DNA from: Chionis minor
Taxonomy: Eukaryota > Chordata > Aves > Charadriiformes > Chionididae
Length of the DNA: 64,000 nucleotides
Direction of reading: 5' to 3'
Assembly (NCBI GenBank): GCA_013398295.1
Contig: VZSF01006829.1
Location: forward strand, 375,759-439,758
Part shown: in pieces, positions 63,588-64,000 of the stretch
How positions within the stretch are numbered: the stretch's first letter is position 1
Layout: the number at the start of each line of letters is the position of its first letter
Notes under the pieces: model-generated
Database searches by the model: none
Seen by the model: only the letters and a program-made list of their open reading frames with translations
Told to the model about the DNA's origin: nothing
Translations under genes and position numbers: made by a program

Positions 63588-64000
63588 GTGAGCCCAGGAT
63601 AGGGTAATGCAATATGTGTAAGGGAAGGGAAGAAAGGCTTTCTCAAGGCAAGCAGAAGGGAACCTAAAAGGTTCAGGTGAGGGAGAAAAGGCCGATCTTC
63701 CCCTCTGCTTCCCCCTCTGCCGAAGTGCCATACTAAGGAAACAGTAAACATAGTTCAATCAAAGCTTTCGACTGAGTTTACCTCTGCCATTCCCAGAATA
63801 CAGAAATTCTCAGGTATTTCTGCCCTTCTGCAAACAAAGAGATGGGGAAATGGTTTAATCCTTAACAATATGTGCTACCAGCAATGTAGTAGCAGGCCTC
63901 TGCCCTCAGGTGTCCTGATGAGAAAATAGAGAAACATTTGAGATAGCAAGGGTTGCAGCATACGCCAACCAGAACAATCCCATTGATTTCCATTGTATAC
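63588..64000. other. Non-coding DNA at the window end
   Basis: No gene recognised. The last bases include 'cccattgatttccattg' (63979-63995), which again resembles the core of the palindrome-centred repeat group and may be the edge of another copy running out of the window. Confidence 0.45.

Noticed and set aside
1..64000. CRISPR arrays, bacterial operons, ribosome binding sites
   Set aside because: The transposons, base composition and lack of dense genes show a vertebrate nuclear sequence; no regularly spaced repeats were seen.

Overview
The window looks like bird nuclear DNA, from an intergenic region or a very long intron. The strongest evidence is a 5'-truncated, sense-strand CR1 LINE (54.2-55.1 kb) with the avian-type 3' end, a second antisense CR1 tail (52.2-52.36 kb), and a complete 1,056-bp solo LTR of an avian ERVL-like endogenous retrovirus (56,109-57,164) flanked by a perfect 5-bp target-site duplication. 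The DNA is AT-rich and CpG-poor apart from one short cluster. I found no exon of a recognisable protein-coding gene and no tRNA, rRNA or known small RNA gene. Open frames outside the transposons are short, unlike any family I know, and best read as chance.

Layout. About 1-15.8 kb is non-coding AT-rich DNA with a few conserved-element-like stretches. From 15.8 to 38.7 kb there are at least four decayed copies of a MIR/CORE-SINE-like repeat (15.85, 19.96, 37.4, 38.65 kb) and one related tail (28.3 kb). Between 28 and 63.3 kb lie several remnants of palindrome-centred, MITE-like repeats built around a CCATTGA(N)TCNATGG-type core (28.2, 43.05, 46.8, 50.67, 63.26 kb). A 17-bp hairpin lies at 41.57 kb. 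At 47.25-47.39 kb there are about 16 CpGs in 130 bp with a perfect CRE palindrome, a possible small promoter. About 49.06-50.65 kb holds the main find: a heavily decayed L1-clade LINE whose endonuclease-end and reverse-transcriptase landmarks remain in order and nearly correctly spaced. The CR1 fragments and the solo LTR follow between 52 and 57.2 kb, and the rest is AT-rich DNA with simple repeats.

There are no genes that can be said to work together. The window is a layered fossil record: old amniote-wide SINE/MITE relics and an L1 relic underneath, avian CR1 fragments later, and the ERVL-like LTR as probably the youngest insertion because its ends and target duplication are intact. Family assignments come from reading the sequence against known consensus features; no database search was run.
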